52,819 nt of DNA, taken from the NCBI GenBank assembly GCA_009779935.1, contig WRAX01000018.1, positions 1-52,819 on the forward strand. Direction: 5' to 3'. A program made the translations under genes and the position numbers. Under the pieces are notes generated by a model, which was not told the origin of the DNA, ran no database searches, and saw only the letters and a program-made list of their open reading frames with translations. Of this stretch, positions 7,412 through 16,022 are shown piece by piece. Numbering within the stretch: the stretch's first letter is position 1; each line of letters opens with the position of its first letter. This stretch comes from Defluviitaleaceae bacterium (lineage in GTDB: Bacteria; Bacillota; Clostridia; Lachnospirales; WRAX01).

Positions 7412-9008
7412 AAAGCTTGTTTTGCCGCTTGCTTTGGCGGCTGTTATGTCAGTACCCGTTATTGCCGCCCCCGTTGTGCCCGAAGGTGTTTTGTTGCACA
7501 GAGCACAAGGGGAAAGTTTTTATGTTGGTTTGCGCTCCATGGCATATGCCCATGGCTGGGATGTGGGCTGGGATGGGGAAGCCCGTACGGTAACTTTATC
7601 CCATGCGGACGGGCGCAGCCATACTATCACAATTGGAGAAATGGGTAGTTTTATAGATGGTGATTTAACCTGGTTGCCCCACCACTACGCCGCCGCCTTG
7701 TTTGCAGAAGCACCCTCATTCGTCCCCGAAGAGGTGGTTAAGGGCTTTATGAACCATATTTTAGCGGGCAACTATGCGGCCGCCACCATGATGGGTAGCT
7801 TGGACTTTCAACAGGCTTTGGTAGGCGTACCCCTTACACTTCATGTTTCCGGCCGCCATGGCACAACCCTTGGTTTTGAAGTGTTAGGCGTACAGGGTGT
7901 GGATGGGCATTATTTGGCCGCCATCCACGCCACCCATGTAAAGGGTGAAGCCATTCACCAAATACTGATTAACAGCAATGGTGAAATTATAAGTTTTGGC
8001 ACAGCAAGCTTTGCCTTTGAGCCAAAAATGCCACCCGAAGGTGCCACATACACAGCAGAAGCTCTAGTTATTGGAGAGGGCACCCAATGGGCTTTGGATG
8101 CCTTGTTAACTGTGCCGGAGGGTGCAAGTGCAGAAAATCCCGTGCCTGTGGTAATTCTTGTGCCGGGCTCGGGTGCAAACAGCATGGACTCATCTTTATT
8201 TGAAAATAGGCCGTTTTTTGATATTGCTGACTATCTATCATCCAACGACATTGCGGTTTTGCGATATAACGAGCGTTCGTTTACCCATGGTGTGTTGATG
8301 AGCCAAACATTTGGGCTGCACCTTTCCATGTGGGAAGAGTATGTAGAGGATGTGATTTTGGCGGCAGAGCTTATGCGAGCGGATGCCCGTATCAGCCAAG
8401 TTTTTGTTCTGGGACTTAGCCAAGGCGGCTTAATGGCACCAAGGCTGGCGGAAGAAGCGGGGCTGGATGGTACAATTATAATGAATGGTTCGCCACGCCC
8501 TTTTCATCAAATATCTTATGACCAGCAAACCCAATTTATAAACGATATGGTTGCAGCCGGTTTGCTTTCCCAAGCAGATGCAGATGCGGCCTTTGTCCAG
8601 CTTGCCGCTATGATAGAAGAGGCACAGCGCATCCTCGCTTTACCCGAGAGCGAATTGCCATATCATTTTGTAATGGGTGCTTTGCCTGCGGTTTATGAAA
8701 GATCCATTGTGGAATCACTGCCCCTTCCCTTTATCGCACGCAACACAAGCACGCCTGTGCTGATTTTGCAGGGCAGTAGGGATTTCCAAGCCACTGTGGA
8801 AAATGATTTCCGGATTTTTGTAGATGGCACACAGGGCATGGACCATGTAACGCTAATCCTTTATGAAGGGTTAAACCACCTGATGATGACTGCCTACCGC
8901 CAATATGGCCCACTGGTTATGGATGCGATGGAATACGCCATCCCCGGCCGTATGGATGTTGCAGTTTTGCGGGACATTGTGAATTGGATAAACAGCAATA
9001 TTAATTAA
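7395..9008 (+). CDS. Secreted alpha/beta hydrolase with N-terminal accessory domains
   Basis: 537 aa; AGGAGGTAAGT precedes the ATG inside holB. Order: signal peptide (1-25), a copper-amine-oxidase-N-like segment (about 30-95, LRSMAYAHGWDVGWDGEART), a DUF3887-like domain (about 110-205), then an alpha/beta hydrolase (about 235-537). Nucleophile elbow GLSQGG (Ser342), acid near GSRDF (about 460) and His in GLNH (about 495) form a plausible triad. Probably a surface-associated esterase or peptidase; substrate unknown. It is inserted between holB and ricT, which are usually adjacent, and probably uses the operon's transcript. Confidence 0.8.
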   Translation: MKKKFRKLVLPLALAAVMSVPVIAAPVVPEGVLLHRAQGESFYVGLRSMAYAHGWDVGWDGEARTVTLSHADGRSHTITIGEMGSFIDGDLTWLPHHYAAALFAEAPSFVPEEVVKGFMNHILAGNYAAATMMGSLDFQQALVGVPLTLHVSGRHGTTLGFEVLGVQGVDGHYLAAIHATHVKGEAIHQILINSNGEIISFGTASFAFEPKMPPEGATYTAEALVIGEGTQWALDALLTVPEGASAENPVPVVILVPGSGANSMDSSLFENRPFFDIADYLSSNDIAVLRYNERSFTHGVLMSQTFGLHLSMWEEYVEDVILAAELMRADARISQVFVLGLSQGGLMAPRLAEEAGLDGTIIMNGSPRPFHQISYDQQTQFINDMVAAGLLSQADADAAFVQLAAMIEEAQRILALPESELPYHFVMGALPAVYERSIVESLPLPFIARNTSTPVLILQGSRDFQATVENDFRIFVDGTQGMDHVTLILYEGLNHLMMTAYRQYGPLVMDAMEYAIPGRMDVAVLRDIVNWINSNIN

Positions 9009-9022
9009 CACAAACGCACAAT

Positions 9023-9051
9023 GCGCCGCTGCTACACTTATGTAGCGGCGC
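9023..9051. repeat. Hairpin between hydrolase gene and ricT
   Basis: GCGCCGCTGCTACA and TGTAGCGGCGC pair with a 3-nt bulge and a 4-nt loop. There is no T-run. It may stabilise mRNA ends or set the hydrolase/ricT expression ratio; this is inference. Confidence 0.5.
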
Positions 9052-9077
9052 AAACCGTGCGCCCCAAAGGAGAACCA

Positions 9078-9968
9078 ATGGAAAAACAAGGAAAGTTCCT
9101 GCGATTAGAAATAATCGGCATACGCTTTAAGCAGGCAGGCAAAATTTATTATTTCGACCCCGACGGCAAACATATCGAAGGCAACACAGGGGTTATAGCC
9201 GAAACCATACGTGGCATGGAATATGGCACATGCGTTATATCTAACAGAATAGCGGATGTGGACCCCGCCTGGATGCCCCTACGCAAACTAACCCGCATTG
9301 CCACCGAAAGGGATTTGGAAACCTTATCCGCCAACAAAAAACGGGAAGTTGATGCCTTTGACGTGTGCCTGCAAAAAATAGAAAAACATAAGTTGGGCAT
9401 GAAATTGGTTGATGTGGAGCTTACTTTTGATGCCTCTAAAATCATTTTTTACTTTACAGCCGACGGGCGTGTGGATTTTCGGGAATTGGTAAAAGATTTG
9501 GCAAGTGTTTTCCGTATGCGTATAGAGCTTCGCCAAATCGGTGTTCGGGACGAATCTAAGTTGATGAATGGTATTGGGGTTTGCGGGCGCACCTTATGCT
9601 GCTCCACCTTTTTGCCGGATTTTCACTCCGTATCCATCAAAATGGCAAAGGACCAAAATTTATCCCTTTCCCCCACAAAAATTTCGGGGGTTTGCGGGCG
9701 TTTAATGTGTTGCCTTAAATATGAAGAAGAGCATTATAACGAACTTAACAAAATAATGCCCGGGGTGGGCGATATTATTAAGGCCCCCGATGGGGAGGGT
9801 GAAGTTATCTCCACATCCATACTGCGGCAAACCCTGCGGGCCGTAATACGTAAAAAGCCAGAAGATGCCCCATCCATCAACACCTACCACGCTAAGGACG
9901 TTAAAATACTTAAAAAAGCCGAGGTGCCGGAGTTTGAAGAAAGGCGCAGGGGTAAATACAGGGATTGA
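9078..9968 (+). CDS. ricT: RicT / YaaT, PSP1 domain protein
   Basis: 296 aa from the ATG at 9078, chosen because AAAGGAGAACCA precedes it; the in-frame upstream codons have no ribosome site and cross a hairpin. The PSP1 domain carries the cysteine signature CGRTLCC and CGRLMCC (about 173-213), the residues that hold Fe-S clusters in the RicA/F/T complex. In Bacillus this complex helps RNase Y mature mRNAs and affects sporulation and competence. The charged C-terminal tail is usual. The end overlaps trmN6 by one base. Confidence 0.92.
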   Translation: MEKQGKFLRLEIIGIRFKQAGKIYYFDPDGKHIEGNTGVIAETIRGMEYGTCVISNRIADVDPAWMPLRKLTRIATERDLETLSANKKREVDAFDVCLQKIEKHKLGMKLVDVELTFDASKIIFYFTADGRVDFRELVKDLASVFRMRIELRQIGVRDESKLMNGIGVCGRTLCCSTFLPDFHSVSIKMAKDQNLSLSPTKISGVCGRLMCCLKYEEEHYNELNKIMPGVGDIIKAPDGEGEVISTSILRQTLRAVIRKKPEDAPSINTYHAKDVKILKKAEVPEFEERRRGKYRD

Positions 9969-10693
9969 TGTTGCGAGAATGTGAGCGAATAGACGATTTG
10001 CACCGTGATGGGCTTAAAATTATCCAAAACCCCGGCAGCTTTTGCTTTGGAATGGATGCGGTATTGCTTTCGGCATTTGCTAAGGTGCATCAAAACCAAC
10101 GGGCCTTGGATTTGTGTTGTGGCAATGGGATTGTGCCAATACTCCTCTCCGCTAAAACTTGCGGGGAGTTTTTTGCAGGGTTAGATGTGCAAGAATATGC
10201 AGTGGATATGGCAAAACGCTCGGTAGGGCTTAATGGGCTTAACCATAAAATTAACATTATTTGCGGGGATTTGCGAGACAAAAGTGTTTTGCCCGCCGCC
10301 AGCTTTAATGTTATCACCTGCAACCCGCCTTATATGGCAAAAAATGACGGCAAAATAAGCCCGGACCCCACCATTGCCATTGCAAAGCATGAGATTATGT
10401 GTGATTTAGATGACATAATGGCGGCGGCAAAACACTGGCTTGTTCCCCGTGGAAAGTTTTATATGGTGCATCGCCCCCAACGGCTTTCTGATATTTTTTT
10501 GGCCATGGACAGGTACGGGCTTGCGCCTAAGGTTTTGCGTTTTGTCCAGTCCAAGGCAAATAATCCACCTAATTTGGTGCTAATTTCTGCCTCCAAGGGC
10601 GGCGGTGCCCAGTTAAAGGTGGAAGCACCCCTGATAATTTACAGCGAGGATGGTAAATACACCGCAGATGTGGGGGAGATGTATTATGGCTGA
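9968..10693 (+). CDS. trmN6: tRNA1(Val) adenine-N6 methyltransferase family
   Basis: 241 aa from the ATG that overlaps the ricT stop. SAM-dependent Rossmann methyltransferase: motif I LDLCCGNGIVPILL, an acidic partner GLDVQE, and the catalytic NPPY in ITCNPPYM. These match the YabB/TrmN6 family, which methylates tRNA, or a related nucleic acid. Position between ricT and rsmI is the conserved one. Substrate is assumed from the family. Confidence 0.88.
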   Translation: MLRECERIDDLHRDGLKIIQNPGSFCFGMDAVLLSAFAKVHQNQRALDLCCGNGIVPILLSAKTCGEFFAGLDVQEYAVDMAKRSVGLNGLNHKINIICGDLRDKSVLPAASFNVITCNPPYMAKNDGKISPDPTIAIAKHEIMCDLDDIMAAAKHWLVPRGKFYMVHRPQRLSDIFLAMDRYGLAPKVLRFVQSKANNPPNLVLISASKGGGAQLKVEAPLIIYSEDGKYTADVGEMYYG

Positions 10694-11516
10694 AAATAGC
10701 GGGGTTTTATACATTTGTGCCACCCCCATCGGTAATTTGGAGGATATTACCTTGCGGGTACTGCGGGTTTTAGAAGAAGTTGACCTTATAGCCGCCGAAG
10801 ATACCCGCCACACCGCAAAACTGCTGCACCATTATAACATCCAAACCCCAACCACCAGCTACCACGAAAATAATAAGCAGAGTAAGGGCGCACATTTGCT
10901 TGAAAAATTGCGTAGTGGTGCAAAAATTGCTTTGGTAAGTGATTCCGGCATGCCTGGCATTTCTGACCCTGGGCGAGAATTGGTGCAGGCTTGCCATGAT
11001 GCGGACATAGCCGTTACAATTTGCCCCGGAGCGACTGCGGGGCTGTCAGCACTTGTGCTATCCGGTTTTGCCACCCACCCCCATGTATTTGAAGGTTTTT
11101 TGCCCCGTGATAAATCTGACCGCAAGAAGATATTGGCAGGACTTGCCGCAGAGCATCGCACAATGGTGTTTTATGAAGCCCCACACCGCCTGCTAACCGT
11201 GCTTGCCGAAATGAAGGACGCACTTGGCGACCGCAATGTTGCCATTGTGCGAGAGCTTACCAAAAAATTTGAAAATGTTTCACGTGGAACATTAACCCAA
11301 ATCCTAAACAGTTATACGGACACCGCCCCCCGTGGGGAATTTGTGGTTGTTGTAGAAGGTGCACCGGAACAGGTAGCAAGTTATCCGGAAGATATAAAAG
11401 CCCATGTGGATTGGTATGTAAACCAAGGCCATGACGAAAAAGGTGCCATAAAACAAGCCGCCAAGGAACGGGGTGTGGCCAAAAATATAATTTACAATCA
11501 AGTGAAACGAAAATAA
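10686..11516 (+). CDS. rsmI: 16S rRNA 2'-O-ribose methyltransferase RsmI
   Basis: 276 aa from MAENSGVLYI, with GGGGGAGA upstream; it overlaps trmN6 by 8 nt. RsmI methylates the ribose of C1402 in 16S rRNA. Diagnostic motifs: CATPIGNLEDITLRVLR, AAEDTRHTxKLL, SYHENN, LVSDSGMPGISDPG and ICPGATA. A parS site lies inside the coding sequence at 11276. Length is normal. Last gene of the operon; a long inverted repeat follows. Confidence 0.95.
   Translation: MAENSGVLYICATPIGNLEDITLRVLRVLEEVDLIAAEDTRHTAKLLHHYNIQTPTTSYHENNKQSKGAHLLEKLRSGAKIALVSDSGMPGISDPGRELVQACHDADIAVTICPGATAGLSALVLSGFATHPHVFEGFLPRDKSDRKKILAGLAAEHRTMVFYEAPHRLLTVLAEMKDALGDRNVAIVRELTKKFENVSRGTLTQILNSYTDTAPRGEFVVVVEGAPEQVASYPEDIKAHVDWYVNQGHDEKGAIKQAAKERGVAKNIIYNQVKRK
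11276..11291. promoter_or_regulatory. parS site 2 inside rsmI
   Basis: TGTTTCACGTGGAACA matches the 16-bp parS palindrome, with one arm variant within the known degeneracy. It is read as part of the codons VSRGT of RsmI. Confidence 0.85.
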
Positions 11517-11518
11517 AA

Positions 11519-11605
11519 ATGCCCCATAATCTACAAGCCAAAGGTGAAGTAAGCTCATCCTACACACGGGATTGCTTAACCTTTGGCTTGTAGATTATGG
11601 GGCAT
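11519..11605. repeat. Perfect 27-bp inverted repeat with 33-nt loop
   Basis: Arms 11519-11545 and 11579-11605 are perfect complements. The loop can pair further (TAAGC with GCTTA, ATCC with GGAT). It begins 3 nt after the rsmI stop and ends 8 nt before the converging zinc-ribbon gene. It may act as a bidirectional terminator, but it is far longer than usual and lacks a T-run. Confidence 0.7.
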
Positions 11606-11613
11606 CATAAATG

Positions 11614-12009
11614 CTATTTTTGCCTTAATTCGTTTATAATATCATGTTGATTTTGAATCACTCTTGTCATCCAAAATGATACAAGGCTACCAGAAATACC
11701 CGCCGCAACACCTAAAACAAAGGTCACGAAAGCCATAAAGGCATCGAAAATATCTGTAACAAATACGGCTCCTGCTATCCCTGCACCAACACCTGTAATG
11801 ATGCTTAGCCATCCAGTAGCATTCAAAAGCTTAGTTAAAAGGTCGTGGGATACAATTTTAATGTCTGGGTTTTTTGGTGTATCAGCCGATTTAGGTGGTT
11901 CACTTAACAGGTGGTGGCATGAAGTGCAGTGGGTCGAGGCGTCATCATTTGTCACCTTGTTACAATAGGTGCAGGTTCGCTCGCTCGCTTTGTTTTCAAA
12001 ATTCGACAT
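11614..12009 (-). CDS. Zinc-ribbon protein with two membrane helices
   Basis: 131 aa from MSNFENKASE, with AGAAGGAGGATTTTTT upstream; the longer open frame lacks a ribosome site. CTYC (13-16) and CTSC (28-31) form a zinc ribbon. A Pro/Lys linker leads to two membrane helices (about 60-85 and 88-112) and a charged C-terminus. Function unknown. A consensus promoter lies about 170 nt upstream, so the mRNA has a long leader with several hairpins. A candidate plus-strand RNA overlaps that leader. Confidence 0.7.
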   Translation of the reverse strand: MSNFENKASERTCTYCNKVTNDDASTHCTSCHHLLSEPPKSADTPKNPDIKIVSHDLLTKLLNATGWLSIITGVGAGIAGAVFVTDIFDAFMAFVTFVLGVAAGISGSLVSFWMTRVIQNQHDIINELRQK

Positions 12010-12039
12010 AAAAAATCCTCCTTCTGCCCTTATAAGGGC

Positions 12040-12069
12040 TTGACAAAAGAGGCTCAAGTGGGATAAAAT
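12040..12069 (+). promoter_or_regulatory. Candidate plus-strand promoter in the leader region
   Basis: TTGACA at 12040, an 18-bp spacer, and TAAAAT at 12064. It points against the minus-strand leader of the zinc-ribbon gene and would start RNA near 12076. Confidence 0.4.
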
Positions 12070-12075
12070 TGTCAC

Positions 12076-12150
12076 TGAGCCTATTTTGGCTTGGTAACAC
12101 GCTGGATGGACTTTGATTGTGAGTCTTGACCGTCCAGCGTGTATCTTTTT
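12076..12150 (+). ncRNA. Candidate antisense RNA to the zinc-ribbon gene leader
   Basis: Downstream of the candidate promoter is a 13-bp stem (12097-12109 with 12130-12142, one G-T pair), then ATC and five T. This would give an RNA of about 75 nt fully complementary to the long leader of the minus-strand gene. The T-run is on the plus strand only. The same stem forms in the minus transcript, so it could instead be a leader structure. Computed by eye. Confidence 0.3.
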
Positions 12151-12181
12151 GCCAACCCGCATAACTTGCGGGATTGTGTAT

Positions 12182-12210
12182 ATTATACCTTTGTGCCGCC
12201 TGCTTGTCAA
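12182..12210 (-). promoter_or_regulatory. Consensus promoter for the zinc-ribbon membrane protein
   Basis: On the minus strand TTGACA (12205-12210), a 17-bp spacer and TATAAT (12182-12187). It is divergent from the purL promoter. Its spacer holds one arm of a 10-bp inverted repeat. Confidence 0.8.
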
Positions 12211-12242
12211 GAAAAAAGTTATTGACGTATTTGCAGGCGGCA
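12194..12242. repeat. 10-bp inverted repeat, one arm in each divergent promoter
   Basis: TGCCGCCTGC at 12194-12203 and GCAGGCGGCA at 12233-12242 are perfect complements. Each lies in the -10/-35 spacer of one of the two opposed promoters. The arrangement suggests an operator for one regulator acting on both promoters; PurR or another factor cannot be told apart here. Confidence 0.55.
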
Positions 12243-12250
12243 GTTATAAT
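12222..12250 (+). promoter_or_regulatory. Promoter for purL
   Basis: TTGACG at 12222, 17-bp spacer, TATAAT at 12245. The start would be near 12257, leaving a leader of about 43 nt with GGAGGA before the purL ATG. No riboswitch-like fold is seen in this leader. Confidence 0.8.
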
Positions 12251-12299
12251 TATAGTAATAAGTTTGCAAGCCTAATTACAGGGCGGAGGATAAACATAT

Positions 12300-15200
12300 A
12301 TGGAAAACATGAGAATTTTTGTGGAAAAAAAGGATGGCTTTAATATCGAAGCCAAAAAGATGCTTGCCCATGTGCAGGACAATTTGGGGATTATGTGCGC
12401 CGCAGACCTGCGCATTTTCCATTGCTACGATGTTAAAGGGCTAACAAAAGATGAATTTGACCAATTTGCATACCGTGTGCTGGCAGAAGCTAATGTGGAC
12501 AATGCAACCACAACCCTTGATACAAACGGCTTTGTGTTTGGCAAAGCCCTGTTACCCGGGCAATATGACCAGCGGGCGGACTGGGCAGCCCAATGTGCCC
12601 AAGTTATCACAGGTAAATTGCCTGTGATACAATACACAAAATTCCATGTGGTGATGGGCGATTTGAGCGAAACAGACAAAACTGCCATTCTTAAAGACAC
12701 CATAAACCCGGTAGATTCCCGTCAGATTGGACTTGATGACCCCGTAAGCTTTGCGGGCGAATCCCCCCGCCCTGCCGATGTTGAATCGGTTGATATTATT
12801 AACAAAAATGATGATGAGCTTACACAGGTTTACACCAATATGGGCATGGCAATGAATTTTGATGATTTTGCCTTCCTTCGCAATTATTTCCGTGATACAG
12901 AGCAACGCAACCCAACAATTACAGAGCTACGTATGATTGATACCTATTGGAGCGACCACTGCCGCCACACCACCTTCCACACAACCCTGGAAAATGTGGA
13001 AATTACTGATGGACCTTATAAAGAACTGTTTCAACAAACTTTTGAGGATTATAAGGCTTTGCGGGCAAAGATTTATGCGGGCAAAGACAGGCCAATCTCT
13101 CTAATGGATATGGCAACAGTTGGCACAAAAATCCTACGCCAGCAGGGCTTGCTGGATGACTTGGATGTTTCTGAGGAGATTAATGCCGCCAGCATCGTAA
13201 TTGATGTGGAAATTGAGGGTGGCGAAAACGAAGAATGGTTATTAATGTTCAAAAACGAAACACATAACCACCCCACAGAGGTGGAGCCCTTCGGCGGGGC
13301 AGCTACTTGCCTTGGCGGCGCCATTCGTGATCCCCTATCCGGCCGTGCTTATGTGTACCAAGCAATGCGCCTTAGCGGCTGCGCCGACCCCACAAATCCC
13401 AATACTTTGGAGGGTAAGTTGCCCCAGCGGCTTATTACCACACAGGCGGGGGCCGGCTATTCCTCCTACGGCAACCAAATGGGGCTTGCCACAGGCCTTG
13501 TAAACGAAATTTACCACGAGGGTTATCGTGCCAAGCGCATGGAAATTGGCGCAGTAGTTGGTGCCGTTAAAAAATCCCATGTGGTGCGCAAACGCCCTGA
13601 AGCCGGCGATGTTGTTTTGCTTATTGGCGGCCGCACGGGTCGGGATGGTGTTGGCGGTGCTACAGGCTCCTCCAAAAGCCATGACGAAAAATCCCTTGAA
13701 AATATTGGGGCAGAGGTGCAAAAAGGCAATCCCGTTATCCAACGTAAATTGCAACGCCTATTCCGCAACCCGGAAGCCATTAAGCTTATTATCCGTTGTA
13801 ATGATTTTGGAGCAGGCGGCGTAAGTGTTGCAGTTGGCGAATTGGCAGATTCGCTTGAAATTAACTTGGATGCGGTTAAGAAAAAATACGATGGGCTGGA
13901 TGGCACAGAGCTGGCCATTTCCGAATCGCAAGAGCGGATGGCGGCAGTTGTGCACGCAAAAGATGCGGATAGGCTTATCCAGCTGGCTTTTGAGGAGAAT
14001 TTAGAAGCTTATGAAGTGGCAAAAATAACTGATACAGGCCGCTTGGTAATGATGTGGCGTGGACAAAAAATCGTGGATGTTTCACGGGAATTTTTGGATA
14101 CGGCAGGCATCACCCAAAAGGCCACCGTTCGCCTTTGCTCTCCCCTTCTTTGCCCCCCCAAAGATGCCCTAATTGCGCAACCCTCGGCGGTTACCAAGGA
14201 AAAATGGTTGTCGGTTTTAGGTGATTTGAATGTGGCAAGCCAAAAAGGCTTAGTGGAAAATTTTGACCCCACCGTGGGTGCCGGCACTGTACTTGCACCT
14301 TTTGGCGGCAAACATCAGCTAACCCCTGCCCATGCCATGGCGGCACGCATCCCTGTTTTGTACAAAAAAACCGGCACAGCGTCCATGATGTCCTTTGGGT
14401 TGGACCCTTATATTTCCGAACAAAGCCCTTATCACGGGGCAGTATATGCCGTTGTGCAATCCGTTGCCCGCCTTGTGGCACATGGTGCAGATTATAGTAA
14501 GGTTAGGCTAAGTTTTCAAGAATATTTTGAAAAACTAACCAGCCCGGAAAGCTGGGGCAAACCCTTTGCCGCCCTGCTTGGCGCATTTGCCGCCCAAATG
14601 GGCTTGGGTATACCGGCAATAGGCGGTAAGGATTCTATGAGCGGTACATTCAAAAACATACATGTGCCGCCGACCCTTGCAAGCTTTTCGGCAGTTGCAA
14701 CACCTATTGCGGACATTATATCACCCGAGTTTAAGGTGGCAGGCAACACCATTGCCCTAATGCGCACCAAGCAAACCGAATACGGCTTACCCTGCTACAA
14801 CAGCCTAAAAGAAAACTTTGCCCGCCTGCATAGCTTAATTTTGGATAAAAAGATTATATCTGCACGTGTGGTTGGTTTTGGCGGCATTGCCGCTGCCATA
14901 TCCGAAATGGCTTTTGGCAACAAAATCGGTGTAGAAATCAACTATAACGGTGATATGTTTAACGAAAACACAAAAGAAGCAGGTCTTTTCCTATTGGAAG
15001 TTGCATGTGGCAACCACGGCTTGGGCTTGGAAACAATCGGCAAAACTGTGGATGCGGCCACATTAAACATAAACGGCATAACCATTTGCATGGAAGAATG
15101 TATAAAAGCTTGGATGCGGCCGCTGGAAGGGGTTTTCCCCACAGGCATGGTTGATGTGCAGGAAAAGGTTTTAAGCCTGCCTACACCCCACAAAAATAAG

Positions 15201-16022
15201 GAAATTTATGTGGCAAAAAACAAAATTGCCAAGCCCACCGCATTTATACCCGTTTTCCCCGGCAGCAATTGTGAGTATGACATTGCATCCGCCTTTATAG
15301 GTGAAGGGGCACAAGTGGATATGATGGTTATCAACAACTTAACCTTAAAATCCTTTGAAGCTTCGGTGGCGGAAATGGCCAAGCGCATTGCAAAAGCTCA
15401 AATTATCGCCATACCCGGTGGCTTTTCAGCAGGGGATGAGCCCGAGGGTAGCGGAAAGTTTATCGCCGCAATTTTTGCAAACCCCGCAATTACAGAAGCA
15501 ACCCACCAGCTTATTTATGACCATGAAGGGTTGGTTATAGGCATTTGCAACGGCTTCCAAGCCCTTGTAAAAATGGGATTGCTACCCTTCGGCAAAATAA
15601 GCCCGCTTATGGAAGATTCGCCCACACTTGCCGTTAACAGCATTGGCCGCCACATCTCCAACTTTGCCATAACAAAAGTGCATTCCAATAAATCCCCTTG
15701 GCTTTCGGGTGTGGATGTGGGTGACATACACCGTGTAGCGGCAAGCCACGGGCAAGGCCGCTTTGTATCCACCCCCGAAGTTGCCCAAAAATTGTTTGAT
15801 AATGGGCAAGTTGTAACCACCTTCGTAAACCAAAATGGCAACCCCGTCGCTAGCCTGCCCTACAACCCCAATGGCGCATATATGGGTATAGAGGGTATTG
15901 TGGATACCACAGGCCGCATACTGGGCAAAATGTGCCACAGCGAGCGGGGCGAGTATTATAAGAACATCCCGGGTAACTTTAACCAAAAGGTATTTAATTC
16001 AGGTGTTAGGTATTTTAATTAG
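12300..16022 (+). CDS. purL: Phosphoribosylformylglycinamidine synthase, single-chain
   Basis: 1240 aa. Makes FGAM from FGAR, glutamine and ATP, the fourth step of purine synthesis. The start is set by GGAGGA nine nt upstream. This is the long form with a fused glutaminase: an N-terminal PurS-like region, two AIRS-type halves (TYWSDHCRHTTFHT near 220 and GGKDSMSG near 780), and a C-terminal class-I glutaminase with GGFSAGDEPEGSGKF, nucleophile Cys1083 in GICNGFQ and His1150 in SHGQGRF. All key residues are present. It stands alone rather than in a pur operon, with its own promoter. Confidence 0.95.
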   Translation: MENMRIFVEKKDGFNIEAKKMLAHVQDNLGIMCAADLRIFHCYDVKGLTKDEFDQFAYRVLAEANVDNATTTLDTNGFVFGKALLPGQYDQRADWAAQCAQVITGKLPVIQYTKFHVVMGDLSETDKTAILKDTINPVDSRQIGLDDPVSFAGESPRPADVESVDIINKNDDELTQVYTNMGMAMNFDDFAFLRNYFRDTEQRNPTITELRMIDTYWSDHCRHTTFHTTLENVEITDGPYKELFQQTFEDYKALRAKIYAGKDRPISLMDMATVGTKILRQQGLLDDLDVSEEINAASIVIDVEIEGGENEEWLLMFKNETHNHPTEVEPFGGAATCLGGAIRDPLSGRAYVYQAMRLSGCADPTNPNTLEGKLPQRLITTQAGAGYSSYGNQMGLATGLVNEIYHEGYRAKRMEIGAVVGAVKKSHVVRKRPEAGDVVLLIGGRTGRDGVGGATGSSKSHDEKSLENIGAEVQKGNPVIQRKLQRLFRNPEAIKLIIRCNDFGAGGVSVAVGELADSLEINLDAVKKKYDGLDGTELAISESQERMAAVVHAKDADRLIQLAFEENLEAYEVAKITDTGRLVMMWRGQKIVDVSREFLDTAGITQKATVRLCSPLLCPPKDALIAQPSAVTKEKWLSVLGDLNVASQKGLVENFDPTVGAGTVLAPFGGKHQLTPAHAMAARIPVLYKKTGTASMMSFGLDPYISEQSPYHGAVYAVVQSVARLVAHGADYSKVRLSFQEYFEKLTSPESWGKPFAALLGAFAAQMGLGIPAIGGKDSMSGTFKNIHVPPTLASFSAVATPIADIISPEFKVAGNTIALMRTKQTEYGLPCYNSLKENFARLHSLILDKKIISARVVGFGGIAAAISEMAFGNKIGVEINYNGDMFNENTKEAGLFLLEVACGNHGLGLETIGKTVDAATLNINGITICMEECIKAWMRPLEGVFPTGMVDVQEKVLSLPTPHKNKEIYVAKNKIAKPTAFIPVFPGSNCEYDIASAFIGEGAQVDMMVINNLTLKSFEASVAEMAKRIAKAQIIAIPGGFSAGDEPEGSGKFIAAIFANPAITEATHQLIYDHEGLVIGICNGFQALVKMGLLPFGKISPLMEDSPTLAVNSIGRHISNFAITKVHSNKSPWLSGVDVGDIHRVAASHGQGRFVSTPEVAQKLFDNGQVVTTFVNQNGNPVASLPYNPNGAYMGIEGIVDTTGRILGKMCHSERGEYYKNIPGNFNQKVFNSGVRYFN

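Noticed and set aside
14084-14099. TGTTTCACGGGAATTT, a parS-like sequence in purL
   Set aside because: The central CACGTG is broken to CACGGG and the right arm does not match.
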